Shown here: positions 1 through 9,869 of the stretch, piece by piece
How positions within the stretch are numbered: position 1 is the stretch's first letter
Layout of the letters: every line of letters begins with the position of its first letter
Assembly (NCBI GenBank): GCA_932294295.1
Contig: OW028580.1
Coordinates: forward strand, 27,226,896 to 27,290,895
Direction of reading: 5' to 3'
DNA: 64,000 nucleotides
Origin: Alitta virens
Lineage: Eukaryota > Annelida > Polychaeta > Phyllodocida > Nereididae
Notes under the pieces: model-generated
What the model was told of the DNA's origin: nothing
The model's database searches: none
The model's input: the letters and a program-made list of their open reading frames with translations, nothing else
Position numbers and translations under genes: made by a program

Positions 1-2208
1 TATAAGAAGGTGCTGCATAAAGCACAGAGTACATTCAAAAAGAATCTAGAAACTGAGTTAAGACAAATGAAATCAAAGAAGCCTAAAGATTACTTTAGGT
101 TACTGAACAGTAAGAAAAGATCTGATTGTAAGGTAGACTTTAATACTATGTTCCTTTATATGAAAGATCTAATGAACAGTGATATTTCTTATCAAGATTC
201 TGATGTTTCTGATGTCTGTGATTTTAATGACACTCTAATGGAGAGTGAGGAATGCAGAAACATTCTGAATTCTAGTATAACTGCAGAAGAAATATTGAAC
301 ATGGTGAAAAAGTTGAAGCTGTCAAAAGCTAAGGGTATCGATCTGATAAAGAATGAATACATTAAATATACCCTTAACTCTATGATGCCAGTATATCTCA
401 AAATCTTTAACAGAATACTTGATATTGGTGTTATTCCTGAGGATTGGTTGATAGGCATAATATTGCCATTATACAAGAATAAAGGTGATCCTGAAGATCC
501 TGATAATTATCGGGGTATTACTCTCTTAAGTTGTCTAAGTAAGCTTTTTACTGGTATACTTAATGTTAGATTAGTTAAATTTTCAGAGGCTGTTGATTTG
601 ATAAATGAAAATCAGGCTGGTTTTCGTCAAGGTTATAGCACAGTAGATCACATTTATCTGCTCAAAAGTATTATAGATTTATATATTTCTAACAAGAAAA
701 AACTGTATTGTGCTTTCATTGATTATCGCAAGGCCTTTGATTCTGTATGGCATTCGGGTTTATGGTTAAAGCTCCTAAAGAGTAATATTTCTGGTAAGAT
801 ATTGAAAGTTATTCAATGTATGTACAAGAATATTAAATCCTGTGTGTCTATTGACAATAATAGATCTGATTATTTTATCAGTAATATTGGAGTTAGACAG
901 GGAGAAAACTTATCCCCTTTTCTTTTTTCCCTATATGTCAATGATTTAGAAGAATTTTTATTAACTAAAAATTGTAAATGCCTGAGTTTTTCCAGTCCTG
1001 AGTTAAACATGTACTTGAATCTATTTGTATTGCTTTACGCTGATGACACAGTTATTCTTGCTGACTCTAGTATCAATCTGCAATTAGCACTTGACAAGTT
1101 GTCAGAGTTTTGCACATTATGGAAATTATCAGTTAATGAAAAGAAAACAAAGATTTGTGTATTTTCAAAGAGGAAGTTTAAGTCAAATGACTTGCGTTTT
1201 ATTTACAATGGGTCGCAATTAGAAATTGTAGACAACTTTCAGTATCTGGGTGTTGTTTTCAAGTTTAATGGTAAATTTGACCTTTGTAAAAAGAGGCTTT
1301 ATACACAAGGTAAAAAAGCATTGTTTAGCGTGTTAAAAAATTGTCGAAAATATGATTTACCAATTGATCTACAATTAGATCTATTTGATAAAATGGTTTT
1401 GCCAATTCTTACATACGGTTGTGAAGTTTGGGGGTTGGAAAAAATTGATATAATTGAGAAACTTCATTTGAAATTCTGTAAATTTATCTTACATGTGAAG
1501 AGTAGCACACCTAATGTTATGGTGTATGGTGAGTTGGGTAGATATCCACTGTTTATAGATGTTTATTCTAGAATGGTTAAATTTTGGATGAAGATGATTA
1601 TTGGTAGTGACAAAAAACTTTCTTACAAGATGTATAATGTGTGTAGATTGCTAGATGAGTATTTGCCTTGGTTGTCGAAGATTAAAGAAATTTTATATTC
1701 TTGCGGTTTATATGCAATCTGGGATTATAATATTCCAGTTAATCCACAATGGCTGTCTAAAACTGTAAAGTTGAAACTAAAGGATATCTACCTCTCTGAG
1801 TGGAGACAATCTGTTGATTTGTCAAGCAAATGCTATCTATACAGAATTTATAAGAATGATATTAAACTAGAAGACTATTTAGTAACTTTACCATCCAGTT
1901 TAAGAATAAACTTGTGTAAATTTAGAACAGGTAATCATAATCTTCCAGTCGAAACTGGAAGATATAGGAATATCCCTAGGCATTTAAGATACTGTACTAT
2001 TTGCAATGAAAATGTTTTGTGTGATGAATTTCACATTATTTTTGTATGTAAGGAATTACAATCGTATAGACGTAAATACTTGCCAGCTTCTTTGTGTAGT
2101 CATGGTAATATATCTGTATTGCGATTGCATGACATCATCAATTGCTCTGGCAATAAACTAGTTAACCTAGCTTTATTTGCCAAATATTGTTTAGGTAAAT
2201 TCACTTAG
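1..2208 (+). CDS. LINE ORF2 reverse transcriptase, 5' part off window
   Basis: One frame is open from the window edge to a TAG at 2206, about 735 codons, so the true start lies outside. All reverse-transcriptase boxes are visible in order: block A FIDYRKAFDSVW near 715-750, block B GVRQGENLSPFLFSLYVNDL near 890-945, catalytic YADD in LLYADDTVILADS near 1035-1065, then KTKICVF and the YLGVVF thumb motif. The C-terminal part ends in a C-x2-C...H...C cluster (CTICNENVLCDEFHIIFVC, about 1993-2050), typical of several LINE clades. No RNase H is seen. The upstream endonuclease would lie left of the window. The frame has no stop or frameshift, so this is a young copy. The clade is uncertain. Confidence 0.9.
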   Translation, partial: YKKVLHKAQSTFKKNLETELRQMKSKKPKDYFRLLNSKKRSDCKVDFNTMFLYMKDLMNSDISYQDSDVSDVCDFNDTLMESEECRNILNSSITAEEILNMVKKLKLSKAKGIDLIKNEYIKYTLNSMMPVYLKIFNRILDIGVIPEDWLIGIILPLYKNKGDPEDPDNYRGITLLSCLSKLFTGILNVRLVKFSEAVDLINENQAGFRQGYSTVDHIYLLKSIIDLYISNKKKLYCAFIDYRKAFDSVWHSGLWLKLLKSNISGKILKVIQCMYKNIKSCVSIDNNRSDYFISNIGVRQGENLSPFLFSLYVNDLEEFLLTKNCKCLSFSSPELNMYLNLFVLLYADDTVILADSSINLQLALDKLSEFCTLWKLSVNEKKTKICVFSKRKFKSNDLRFIYNGSQLEIVDNFQYLGVVFKFNGKFDLCKKRLYTQGKKALFSVLKNCRKYDLPIDLQLDLFDKMVLPILTYGCEVWGLEKIDIIEKLHLKFCKFILHVKSSTPNVMVYGELGRYPLFIDVYSRMVKFWMKMIIGSDKKLSYKMYNVCRLLDEYLPWLSKIKEILYSCGLYAIWDYNIPVNPQWLSKTVKLKLKDIYLSEWRQSVDLSSKCYLYRIYKNDIKLEDYLVTLPSSLRINLCKFRTGNHNLPVETGRYRNIPRHLRYCTICNENVLCDEFHIIFVCKELQSYRRKYLPASLCSHGNISVLRLHDIINCSGNKLVNLALFAKYCLGKFT

Positions 2209-2452
2209 TTGGCGATATAGAAGCCATGTTATTTTGCATAATTCTTTGAAAGTAACATAGGTGGTGCTAGTGTCGTTGGGACGACACCTAGCGGCAATAT
2301 TCTGAAGTTGTGTGAATCCTTTATGTTTATATTTATTATATTGTTAATATTAATTATATATATGTATATTGTTGTTATTTCTCATACCCAGACTGGGTCT
2401 AGAAAATAAACATTTGTCATTTAAACATTTTGTCATTTGTCATTTGTCATAA
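2209..2452 (+). mobile_element. 3' UTR and tail of the LINE
   Basis: The non-coding end of the LINE contains a short stem (GGTGCTAGTGTCG / CGACACCTAGC around 2261-2294). An AATAAA lies at 2405-2410. The element ends in an iterated TTGTCAT-type tail at 2411-2450. Short 3' tandem tails are common in CR1/L2-like LINEs. Unique sequence follows. Confidence 0.7.
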
Positions 2453-3218
2453 AATAGTGTCTTCCGGTATGCCCCAATCGAGCACAATGAAAGAATCGGC
2501 CAATCACAGGTCAGAAATCACGTGAGCAGCAATGGTGCAAAGCCAGAGAGCGATCAATAGCAATCGTAAAAGGTCCCAAAAAGCACAATAAACCTCTATT
2601 TTACTTATAGAAAAGAATGTAAAACGGATCACAAGCATTTAATTATGCACATAACGGAAAACCCAACAAGAATAAAACACTACAAATGCTGAAACGTTGA
2701 CTAATCTTTCAAGGAAAGTGATCAAGTGATTCATTCAAGGTAGGTGATCTAGGTCTCTCTCAAGTGAGACCAGGGAATCAGGTACCTTGGGGGGGGGGGG
2801 GGGGGTGGGTGGAATAATTTAAGATCTCCTACACGAAAAAGGATTTACTCAGCTTCAAATGTATCTATATTCCGCAATAGAGTGTGAACCTTATAGAAAA
2901 ACCATGAGGTTCACACTATGAGGTTCATTGTTGTGAACCTCATTTATAACATAAATTATCCCTTATACAGAAAAAAAACAGCCTGGCCATAAAATAAACA
3001 AATTAGCTTTGGCTGGCACAAGAAACCGCAGAAAGTCTTTTGAGAGCGACAATGCTTCAGTTTGTTGACTGTCTGCTTGCTGAAATGTTTTGAAATGGTG
3101 ACGTCATCACCATGGCAACTATTCAGAGTGAAGCAGAACAGATAGACAAACAACAGATCCCTACTCAATGCTGCAAAATAGTCCCACAAAGAAAATTGAA
3201 ATAGAGGGATACTGCAAG
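2453..3218. other. Intergenic DNA, poly-G tract, small inverted repeats
   Basis: No gene was recognised. A run of 17 G lies at 2789-2805. GAGGTTCAC and GTGAACCTC motifs occur in both orientations at 2885-2942 and could fold. They share GAGGTTCA with the inverted repeat just downstream, so all may belong to one small DNA transposon. Confidence 0.5.
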
Positions 3219-3370
3219 ATGTAAAACCTAATAACTGTGAGGTTCAGAGCCTTGAATTTCACTCATGATGAGGTTGGGCTGGAGAACCCACTCATCCCTA
3301 TGCGTTCACCAGACCAACTTCATCACTCTTGAAGCTCAAGGCTCTGAACCACACAGTTATTAGGTTACAT
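3219..3370. repeat. Inverted repeat, MITE-like
   Basis: The left arm (3219-3260) reads ATGTAAAACCTAATAACTGT followed by GAGGTTCAGAGCCTTGA. The right arm (3331-3370) is its near-perfect reverse complement. A loop of about 70 bp separates them. The size and arms fit a miniature inverted-repeat element, but no target-site duplication was established. Confidence 0.55.
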
Positions 3371-3419
3371 TATAGTACCACCTTATTACAGATACAGATA
3401 ATTTATTGGTCATGTTGCG

Positions 3420-3900
3420 ACAGGCAAAATGAAATTCAGTTTTGTCACTTTTGAGGTTAAGCTTGACAAGAGGTCTCACAAAATGCACTCTTTTTGCTGA
3501 CTTTTTACACTGCAATTTGACATGTGATGAGAATTAAACTGATTGCCAACAGTTACACCAAGGTACTTATTATCATCAGAAATATCAACATTCACATCAT
3601 TGATAGTAACAGGTTTTTCATGTCTAGATCTTTCCCTGAAATCCCAGATCAACTCCCTTAGTTTAAGACACAGGGTCCAGGCAGTTATCTACACCAATTA
3701 CACACATAGTCAATACAGTTCATGTATTCACTTGCATCATCATTCTTTAGTCCTGCCACAATCGTGTCATCAGCATATTTTGTGATGAAAACATCTAGAG
3801 CCCCATGTCAGATCATTTGTATAAGGTATGAACAGTAAGGGAGATAGGACAGTTAAGAAGTTCTTGGGTGGGGCTCCTGTGGAAGTTGTCTCAAGCAATG
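3420..3900 (-). pseudogene. Degenerate LINE RT fragment
   Basis: The reverse complement near 3740-3785 encodes a YADDTIVAG-type catalytic box followed by a degraded palm/thumb segment. Stops and frame changes break it. Only the YADD-to-thumb portion is recognisable. It belongs to a different LINE type from the one at the left edge. Confidence 0.55.
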
Positions 3901-4044
3901 TCATATAAATAAAAGGAGTTGTCATTTCCTATAAAGGGTATTTTATGGCATAATTAAGAATACATAGAATGGCTTACAAGGGTGAAAATTCTTTCTTAGC
4001 AGTGCAATGGTCAAACATCTTAACATTATAGGCCAAGATCACCT

Positions 4045-4712
4045 GTCAGTGTGGTCAAAGAACCTGTAATAAATTTAATACACTAAGGTGCCATATTGAA
4101 TGATTAGGAATGTCAGTGTGGTCAAAGAACCTGTAATAAATTTAGTACACTACAGTGCCGTATTGAATGATTAAGAATGTCAGTGTGGTCAAAGAACCTG
4201 TAATAAATTTAGTACACAACAGTGCCATACTGAATGATTAAGAATGTCAGTGTGGTAAAAGAACCAGTACTAAATTTAGTACACCACAGTGCCATATTGA
4301 ATGATTAGGAATGTCAGTGTGGTCAAAGAACCTGTAATATATTTAATACACCACAGTGCCATATTGAATGATTAAGAATGTCAGTGTGGTCAAAGAACCT
4401 GTAATAAATTTAGTACACAACAGTGCCATACTGAATGATTAAGAATGTCAGTGTGGTAAAAGAACCAGTACTAAATTTAGTACACCACAGTGCCATATTG
4501 AATGATTAGGAATGTCAGTGTGGTCAAAGAACCTGTAATAAATTTAATACACCACAGTGCCATATTGAATGATTAAGAATGTCAGTGTGGTCAAAGAACC
4601 TGTAATAAATTTAGTACACTACAGTGCCGTATTGAATGATTAAGAATTTCAGTGTGGTCAAAGAACCTGTAATAAATTTAGAACACCACAGTGCCATATT
4701 GAATAATTAAAA
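4045..4712. repeat. 67-bp satellite, about ten copies
   Basis: Units start with GTCAGTGTGGTCAAAGAACC and recur exactly every 67 bp (4045, 4112, 4179, 4246, 4313, 4380, 4447, 4514, 4581, 4648). A variant unit with GTGGTAAAAGAACCAGTACT occurs at 4246 and again at 4447, three units later. This shows a 201-bp higher-order duplication inside the array. Confidence 0.95.
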
Positions 4713-5228
4713 ATAACTTTTATACCCCACTTTCCATTCAATGTCAGTAAGAATTGAAGGATTTCTAATATGATTTTTAGTAATAATGACTATTATTATT
4801 TTCAAATTAATCACAATGACCCTCTACATAGCCCACTCAGGTGCTGATGAGGCATTAAACAATAACACACAATCACAATGACATTCGGTCTTTTATCCCA
4901 ATTTTTTTATCTAATTCCCTAAATTTTTAGCTGTACATTTGTTTTTAGTTATTGTGTACTGTCCAACTGTGGTAGTTGTAATATGTAAATGAAATCAAAT
5001 ATAACTTGCTTTGCAATATGGTTATTTTATTCCATATACTCATCATAGGTAAGCTAACATGTACACAAGGTTTTTAATTATGACAAAAACCAATTTTTAC
5101 TGAGCGTTAGTCCATGTAACAACAGATGCCTTGCAAAATGTATATACCAGGCTAATTTATTTTGTGCTAATGTTTAAGTAATATTTAAATGGTTTTGTAA
5201 AACTTTATTTACTTCAACAACATTGATC
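4713..5228. other. AT-rich spacer and 3' flank of receptor copy A
   Basis: No gene was recognised. The part next to 5228 resembles the matching flank of copy B just below 13319 (shared phrases such as GCTAATGT...AAGTAATATTT). It is therefore probably the old 3' UTR of the receptor gene. Confidence 0.5.
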
Positions 5229-6417
5229 TTATTCCTTTTTAAAGCGTCTGGTTGAAAGCACAAACATAGCTAGAAAGGATATTGCCATTAAGGACAAATG
5301 CAAATTGAGAACAATTAGATGCACCATACTATTGCTGGAGTAATTGTATTGATAATACACACCCAGGATAAGAGAGGTAGCTGTCACAAATGCGTAAAGA
5401 TACAATTTCATTTTCAGCAGTTTTTCAGATTCATTTTGAGTTCTCTTGGATGCTAGTCTTATAATTTCAATCTGTCTTTGAGAAGCATAAATTATCGCAA
5501 TCACAGAGAGTGACATTATTCCACCAACTGCTGTTATCAGAGCCTTCCCAACCTCACTGGACTGCATCAAACAAATTCCACTCGGTACACCATGATTATT
5601 CATTGATATCCCTATGCCACAAATAGTTCCAGTACCTGCCAATAAGATAAATGCACAATGGCTGTATTGCAACTGTTTATCCTTGTTTATGCCATGTTTA
5701 ATTGTCAGAAATACGTGTAGAAAATATATTATGTTACAGAGGAGGTAGAAATAATGTGAGACATAAATTGCAAGAGCAATAAATTTGCATGTTATTGTTT
5801 CAGCGCTGTCAAAATCTATTGTAGCTGAAGAACTTACGGTGTGATTGCGGAAATGGAATATCATCATAATTAAAGATATTATCACCCCAACTAAGATTTG
5901 TAAACAGAGAAACTTGTGATATCTCTTTTTGCTGAGTTGCAAGTACAAAACTGCTATGCAATAAACAGTGCCTATCAGAATTATCCATATAAGTACCATC
6001 CAAGTGTTCTGTGGATAACTGTTCGGACAATTTTTCTGAAGCCTTATGAAGCTTATGCCTTTGCAAAAGGGTATAATGTCACTACCTGTCAGACAGCAGA
6101 ACCTAATATCCTGAGACACAATTTCCAGTATAGCATTTGACACAGGTTTTTTTTGGGAACTAATGAATATAAAATGTTTCAAAGTATCCAGCCCCACTAA
6201 TGCATCTAATGTAAGATGGATGATAAGCGTGTTTGACAAATTCAATGTTTTGAGCAATGTCAGTGTACAGAACGAGCAAGCTCCTATTTGGTATATCTTT
6301 GAGTTAGCCAAGTTGAGCCTCAATAATCCACGAAATTCTTGAAATGTATGTTTCTTTATTACATACAGTGAAGAATTCTGCATATCTAGGAATTTAAGAT
6401 TGTCCATATGAACATGT
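5229..6417 (-). pseudogene. Receptor copy A, LRR-7TM fragment
   Basis: This is the 3' coding end of a multidomain receptor, paralogous to copy B at 13319-14550. The open frame begins with the leucine-rich segment (HMDNLKFLDMQNSSLYVI), then a Cys-rich linker (FCCLTGSDIIPFC), then seven hydrophobic segments from about 6010 down to 5240 (first TWMVLIWIILIGTVYCIAVL). It ends with a short KRTQ-rich third loop and the tail RRFKKE. The frame is intact here, while copy B has a 1-bp deletion. The apparent first residues (above 6417) come from the antisense LTR, so the ectodomain is gone. It is divergent from copy B at many positions, unlike the CUB part of copy A. It is probably not functional as a receptor, though the 7TM frame could still be translated from an LTR-fused transcript. 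Confidence 0.8.
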
Positions 6418-7754
6418 TGTAAAGTGCAGCCCCTGGCAACCACTTATTATATGTCAGTTAGAATTATATGACAGGTGCATTATTGTACACTCCTCGTTAC
6501 ACTTGCCCTAGACAAAGGATGTACATGCATGTCAGTTAGAATTGTATGTCAGGTGCAGTGATTGTACACTCCTTGTTACACTTGCCTTAAGCAAAGGATG
6601 TACACACAGGTCAGGCACAATTATGTTAGGTACATTGATTGTATGCACTCTGCATTACACTTGCCTTGAGCGTTTTTGTTGCTCTAGCAATTGCTTAATA
6701 TATTGTTTGCTCTTCATTACACCTGCCCTATGCAGGCCTCTGCTCATGTGTGACCTAAATGCAGTTGTTATGTGTTCCCATCATTTCCATGTGCTAGTCA
6801 CTGCTCTGCTCACATGTGTCAGTTATTTTCTCATTACTCATGTTTAGCCTTATACTTAATTAGCCTGCTGCAAGGAACATTGATTATATTATTAACATTG
6901 ATTATATTATTAGTATTGATTACATTATCAATTGATTGACTGTATTATTAATTAATTGATTGAGTCACTACTTGATAATATTGATCACATTATCAATTGA
7001 TTGACTATATCATTAATTGATTGATTAAGTCATTAATTGATTGATTGCTTATGTCCAATTGTCAATTGATAGATTGTATTGTTCATTTTGTTCTTCATAT
7101 TGATTTATTGTCAGTATTATGTGAGTGCATTGCCCTGCTAAGATGCCTCACTGTTGAGTCCTAAATTGTGGGAGGAGCTAACTAACTTTCCCTCCAAAAC
7201 TTTCCCTCCAAAACTGCTGACCAAGCCAAAGTTGACACTCAGCACAATAGCCCATTGTGACTTGAGCTATAAATAGCCTCAGCACAATGCAGAGCACTGC
7301 AGGGGGTGCACTTTTGCTCCATTGTCTTAGCTGCCCTAATCCCTGGCAGAATTGGGAGAAAGATGCTGGTAGCAACCCTGTTTGGGGGAGGTATCGCCCC
7401 ATGGAATGTGGAGTTTACTGTGTTGTGATTGGTTGATAATTCCCTCTCAGCCCTGCTGGGGGGAAACTGCATGAATTGTACCTTTAATACATATACCCTG
7501 TGACCAATAAATATATCAGTTTCATCTTGCCAGCTGAGGAAGCAAAACTACTCTTGTGTTATTACTTGTACACTTTGGACTCTGCATATGTTGTGCTTAC
7601 TGCACTTTGGACTCTACCCACTTTGGAACTGGGAGAACTTGACTTGCTTCAAGCTGAGATGAGACTCAGTTGAAAGTCTACATTGGACAGTCACTCTGAC
7701 TTTTGGACTGCAATGCCATTAAACTGGAGTCTTTGATGGACATGGACTTTTACA
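6418..7754 (+). repeat. 5' LTR, 1337 bp
   Basis: It begins TGTAAAG and ends CTTTTACA, so the termini TGTAAA/TTTACA are inverted repeats. A TATAAATA promoter lies at 7268-7275 and an AATAAA at 7506-7511, giving a plausible U3-R-U5 layout. The 5' part contains about three imperfect 75-80 bp repeats built on GTCAGTTAGAATT...TACACTTGCC (about 6455-6690). An ATTGATTATATTATTAA-like low-complexity patch follows at 6875-7080. Confidence 0.85.
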
Positions 7755-7755
7755 T

Positions 7756-7774
7756 TGGTGACCCCGACGTGATT
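7756..7774 (+). other. Primer-binding site complementary to tRNA-Trp
   Basis: TGGTGACCCCGACGTGATT starts one base after the LTR end. It is complementary over 19 nt to the 3' end of animal tRNA-Trp including CCA, from general knowledge of that tRNA. Trp-primed elements are known among gypsy-like elements and some retroviruses. Confidence 0.85.
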
Positions 7775-8115
7775 ATGGACCAGGACAGACAACACACTTA
7801 TGCCACAGGAAGGAGAGAGAGACAAGCCCTTCACTGCTAAGTGATGTCAACACTTGCAACTGCAAGTACAGCCAAGCACATATTGACAATTTGCTTGAGG
7901 CTCAGATGAGCTAGTGAGGCATTTATGCTCTAAATCACCCTAAAAGGTGTGCAGCCTCCAGGATGGACCTCCAGTCTCCTGGTGACCCTCCTGACCCCAG
8001 GACCTCTGCAGTGACCAGAGCTGCACCTCCCAGGAACAAGGACTTCAAGCGTCTGCACAAGACAGCCACTCACCGCACACACGACCAGGATCAGCCGGCC
8101 TCTGGCAAGAAAATC

Positions 8116-9260
8116 AAGGAATTGACTGTCTCCTGGAATTGACTGTCGACTGGAATTGACTGTCTCCTGGAATTGACTGTGTCCTGGAATTGACTGTCGA
8201 CTGGAATTGACTGTCTCCTGGAATTGACTGTTGACTGGAATTGACTGACTCCTGGAATTCACTGTATAGTAGAGTTCACTGACTCCTGGAATTCACTGTA
8301 TGGTAGAGTTCACTAACTCTTGGAATTCACTGTCTAAATGAATTCACTGTCTACTAGAATTCACTGGCTGATGGAATTCACTATACGGAATTCACTGTCC
8401 ACTGGAATTCACTGTCTACTAGAATTCACTGGCTGATGGAATTCACTATACGGAATTCACTGTCCACTGGGATTCACTGGCTGATGGAATTCACTATACG
8501 GAATTCACTGACCACTGGAATTTACTGTCTACTAGAATTCACTGACCACTGGAATTCAATGTCTACTAGAATTCACTGGCTGATGGAATTCACTATGCGG
8601 AATTCACTGTCCACTGGAATTCACTGTCTACTAGAATTCACTGGCTGATGGAATTCACTACACGGAATTCACTGTCCACTGGAATTCACTGTCTACTAGA
8701 ATTCACTGGCTGATGGAATTCACTATACGGAATTCACTGACCACTGGAATTCACTGTCTACTAGAATTCACTGGCTGATGGAATTCACTATACGGAATTC
8801 ACTGACCACTGGAATTCACTGTCTACTAGAATTCACTGGCTGATGGAATTCACTATACAGATTCACTGTCCACTGGAATTCACTGTCTACTAGAATTCAC
8901 TGGCTGATGGAATTCACTATACGGAATTCACTGCCCACTGGAATTCACTGTCTGCTAGAATTCACTGGCTGATGGAATTCACTACACGGAATTCACTGTC
9001 TACTAGAATTCACTGGCTGATGGAATTCACTATATGGAATTTACTGACCACTGGAATTCACTGTCTACTAGAAATGACTGGCTACTGAAATTTACTGTCT
9101 ACTGGAATTAGCTGTCTACTAGAATTCGCTGTCTACTGGAATTACAGTCTCCTGGAACTGACTGTCTCCTGAAATTGACTGTCTCCTGGAATATGCTGTC
9201 TCCTGGAATTTACTGTCTAAGGGAATTCACCGTCTAAGGGAATTCACTGCCTCCTGGAAC
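8116..9260 (+). repeat. Minisatellite inside the LTR element
   Basis: Short units of the form (C)TGGAATTCACTGTC, CTAGAATTCACTG and GGCTGATGGAATTCACTATA repeat for about 1.1 kb. They combine into a higher-order unit of roughly 65-80 bp. ORFs seen in it on both strands are by-products of the repeat. It fills most of the space where gag-pol would lie. Confidence 0.9.
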
Positions 9261-9589
9261 TGACTAGCCTTGGGCATTGCCGCTTGGGCAGCCTAGCAAG
9301 GATTTGGGAACTAGTATCAAGGCACGAAGGCGACAGCATGCTGGGCTGAGCCCAGACTACAACCAAGTTAATTGACACTGGCATGTCATGCACGCATGCA
9401 TGTACTGTACTGGATTCCTTGGATCTTACCTCAAGGGGGAGACATGGTCATGACGACATGTAGTCATGAGATCCCCACAATGTAGAACTGTACTTAGCTT
9501 AGATAAAATGAGAAATACCCTTTGTTTCCTCAGGCTTATCACCATTTGTCTTATTCTGCAGCATTATTGTAGCCAATTTTTTTACTTCA

Positions 9590-9730
9590 TATATTGATGT
9601 CACTGAGAATTGCTTAGCATGTCAGAATAATCTAGCATGTCAGAATTGTTTAACAGGTCAGAATTACAGCATGTCAGAATTATCTTGCATGTCAGAATTG
9701 TTTAGCATGTCAGAATTGTTTATATTGCCA
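9590..9730 (+). repeat. GCATGTCAGAATTGTTTA short tandem repeat
   Basis: About seven imperfect copies of an 18-bp phrase, GCATGTCAGAATTGTTTA, lie within the 3' internal region of the LTR element. Confidence 0.75.
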
Positions 9731-9790
9731 GGCTGATAACTTCTTGATCATCCCCAAGCACGCTCCTTGCTGATTGCCATCAATGAGCTA

Positions 9791-9809
9791 GAATAAGGGG
9801 GGGGAGTGA
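9791..9809 (+). other. Polypurine tract of the LTR element
   Basis: GAATAAGGGGGGGGAGTGA immediately precedes the TGTAAAG that opens the 3' LTR at 9810. This is the expected place and composition for the plus-strand primer. Confidence 0.75.
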
Positions 9810-9869
9810 TGTAAAGTGCAGCCCATGGCAACCACTTATTATATGTCAGTTAGAATTATATGACAGGTG

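Larger units (their letters stand above)
6418..9869 (+). mobile_element. Non-coding LTR retrotransposon, 3' LTR truncated
   Basis: The element has a complete 5' LTR, a tRNA-Trp primer-binding site, an internal region without gag or pol, a purine tract, and only the first 60 bp of the 3' LTR. Those 60 bp (9810-9869) match 6418-6477 with one difference seen. It lies between the LRR-7TM fragment and the CUB fragment of receptor copy A. The exons between them in copy B (about 14550-17250) are missing here. The 3' LTR and host exons were therefore probably lost in one deletion after insertion. The lack of coding capacity makes it a TRIM/LARD-like element needing an autonomous partner. Confidence 0.85.

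Noticed and set aside
4045..4712. Possible CRISPR-like array
   Set aside because: Whole 67-bp units are repeated without unique spacers, and the genome is eukaryotic, so it is a satellite.
7756..7774. A tRNA-Trp gene
   Set aside because: Only the 3' complement is present, next to an LTR end, so it is a primer-binding site and not a tRNA gene.
7930..8648. Repeat-encoded ORFs on both strands in the GAATTCACTG array
   Set aside because: They are artefacts of a minisatellite lacking stops in some frames; no domain is seen.
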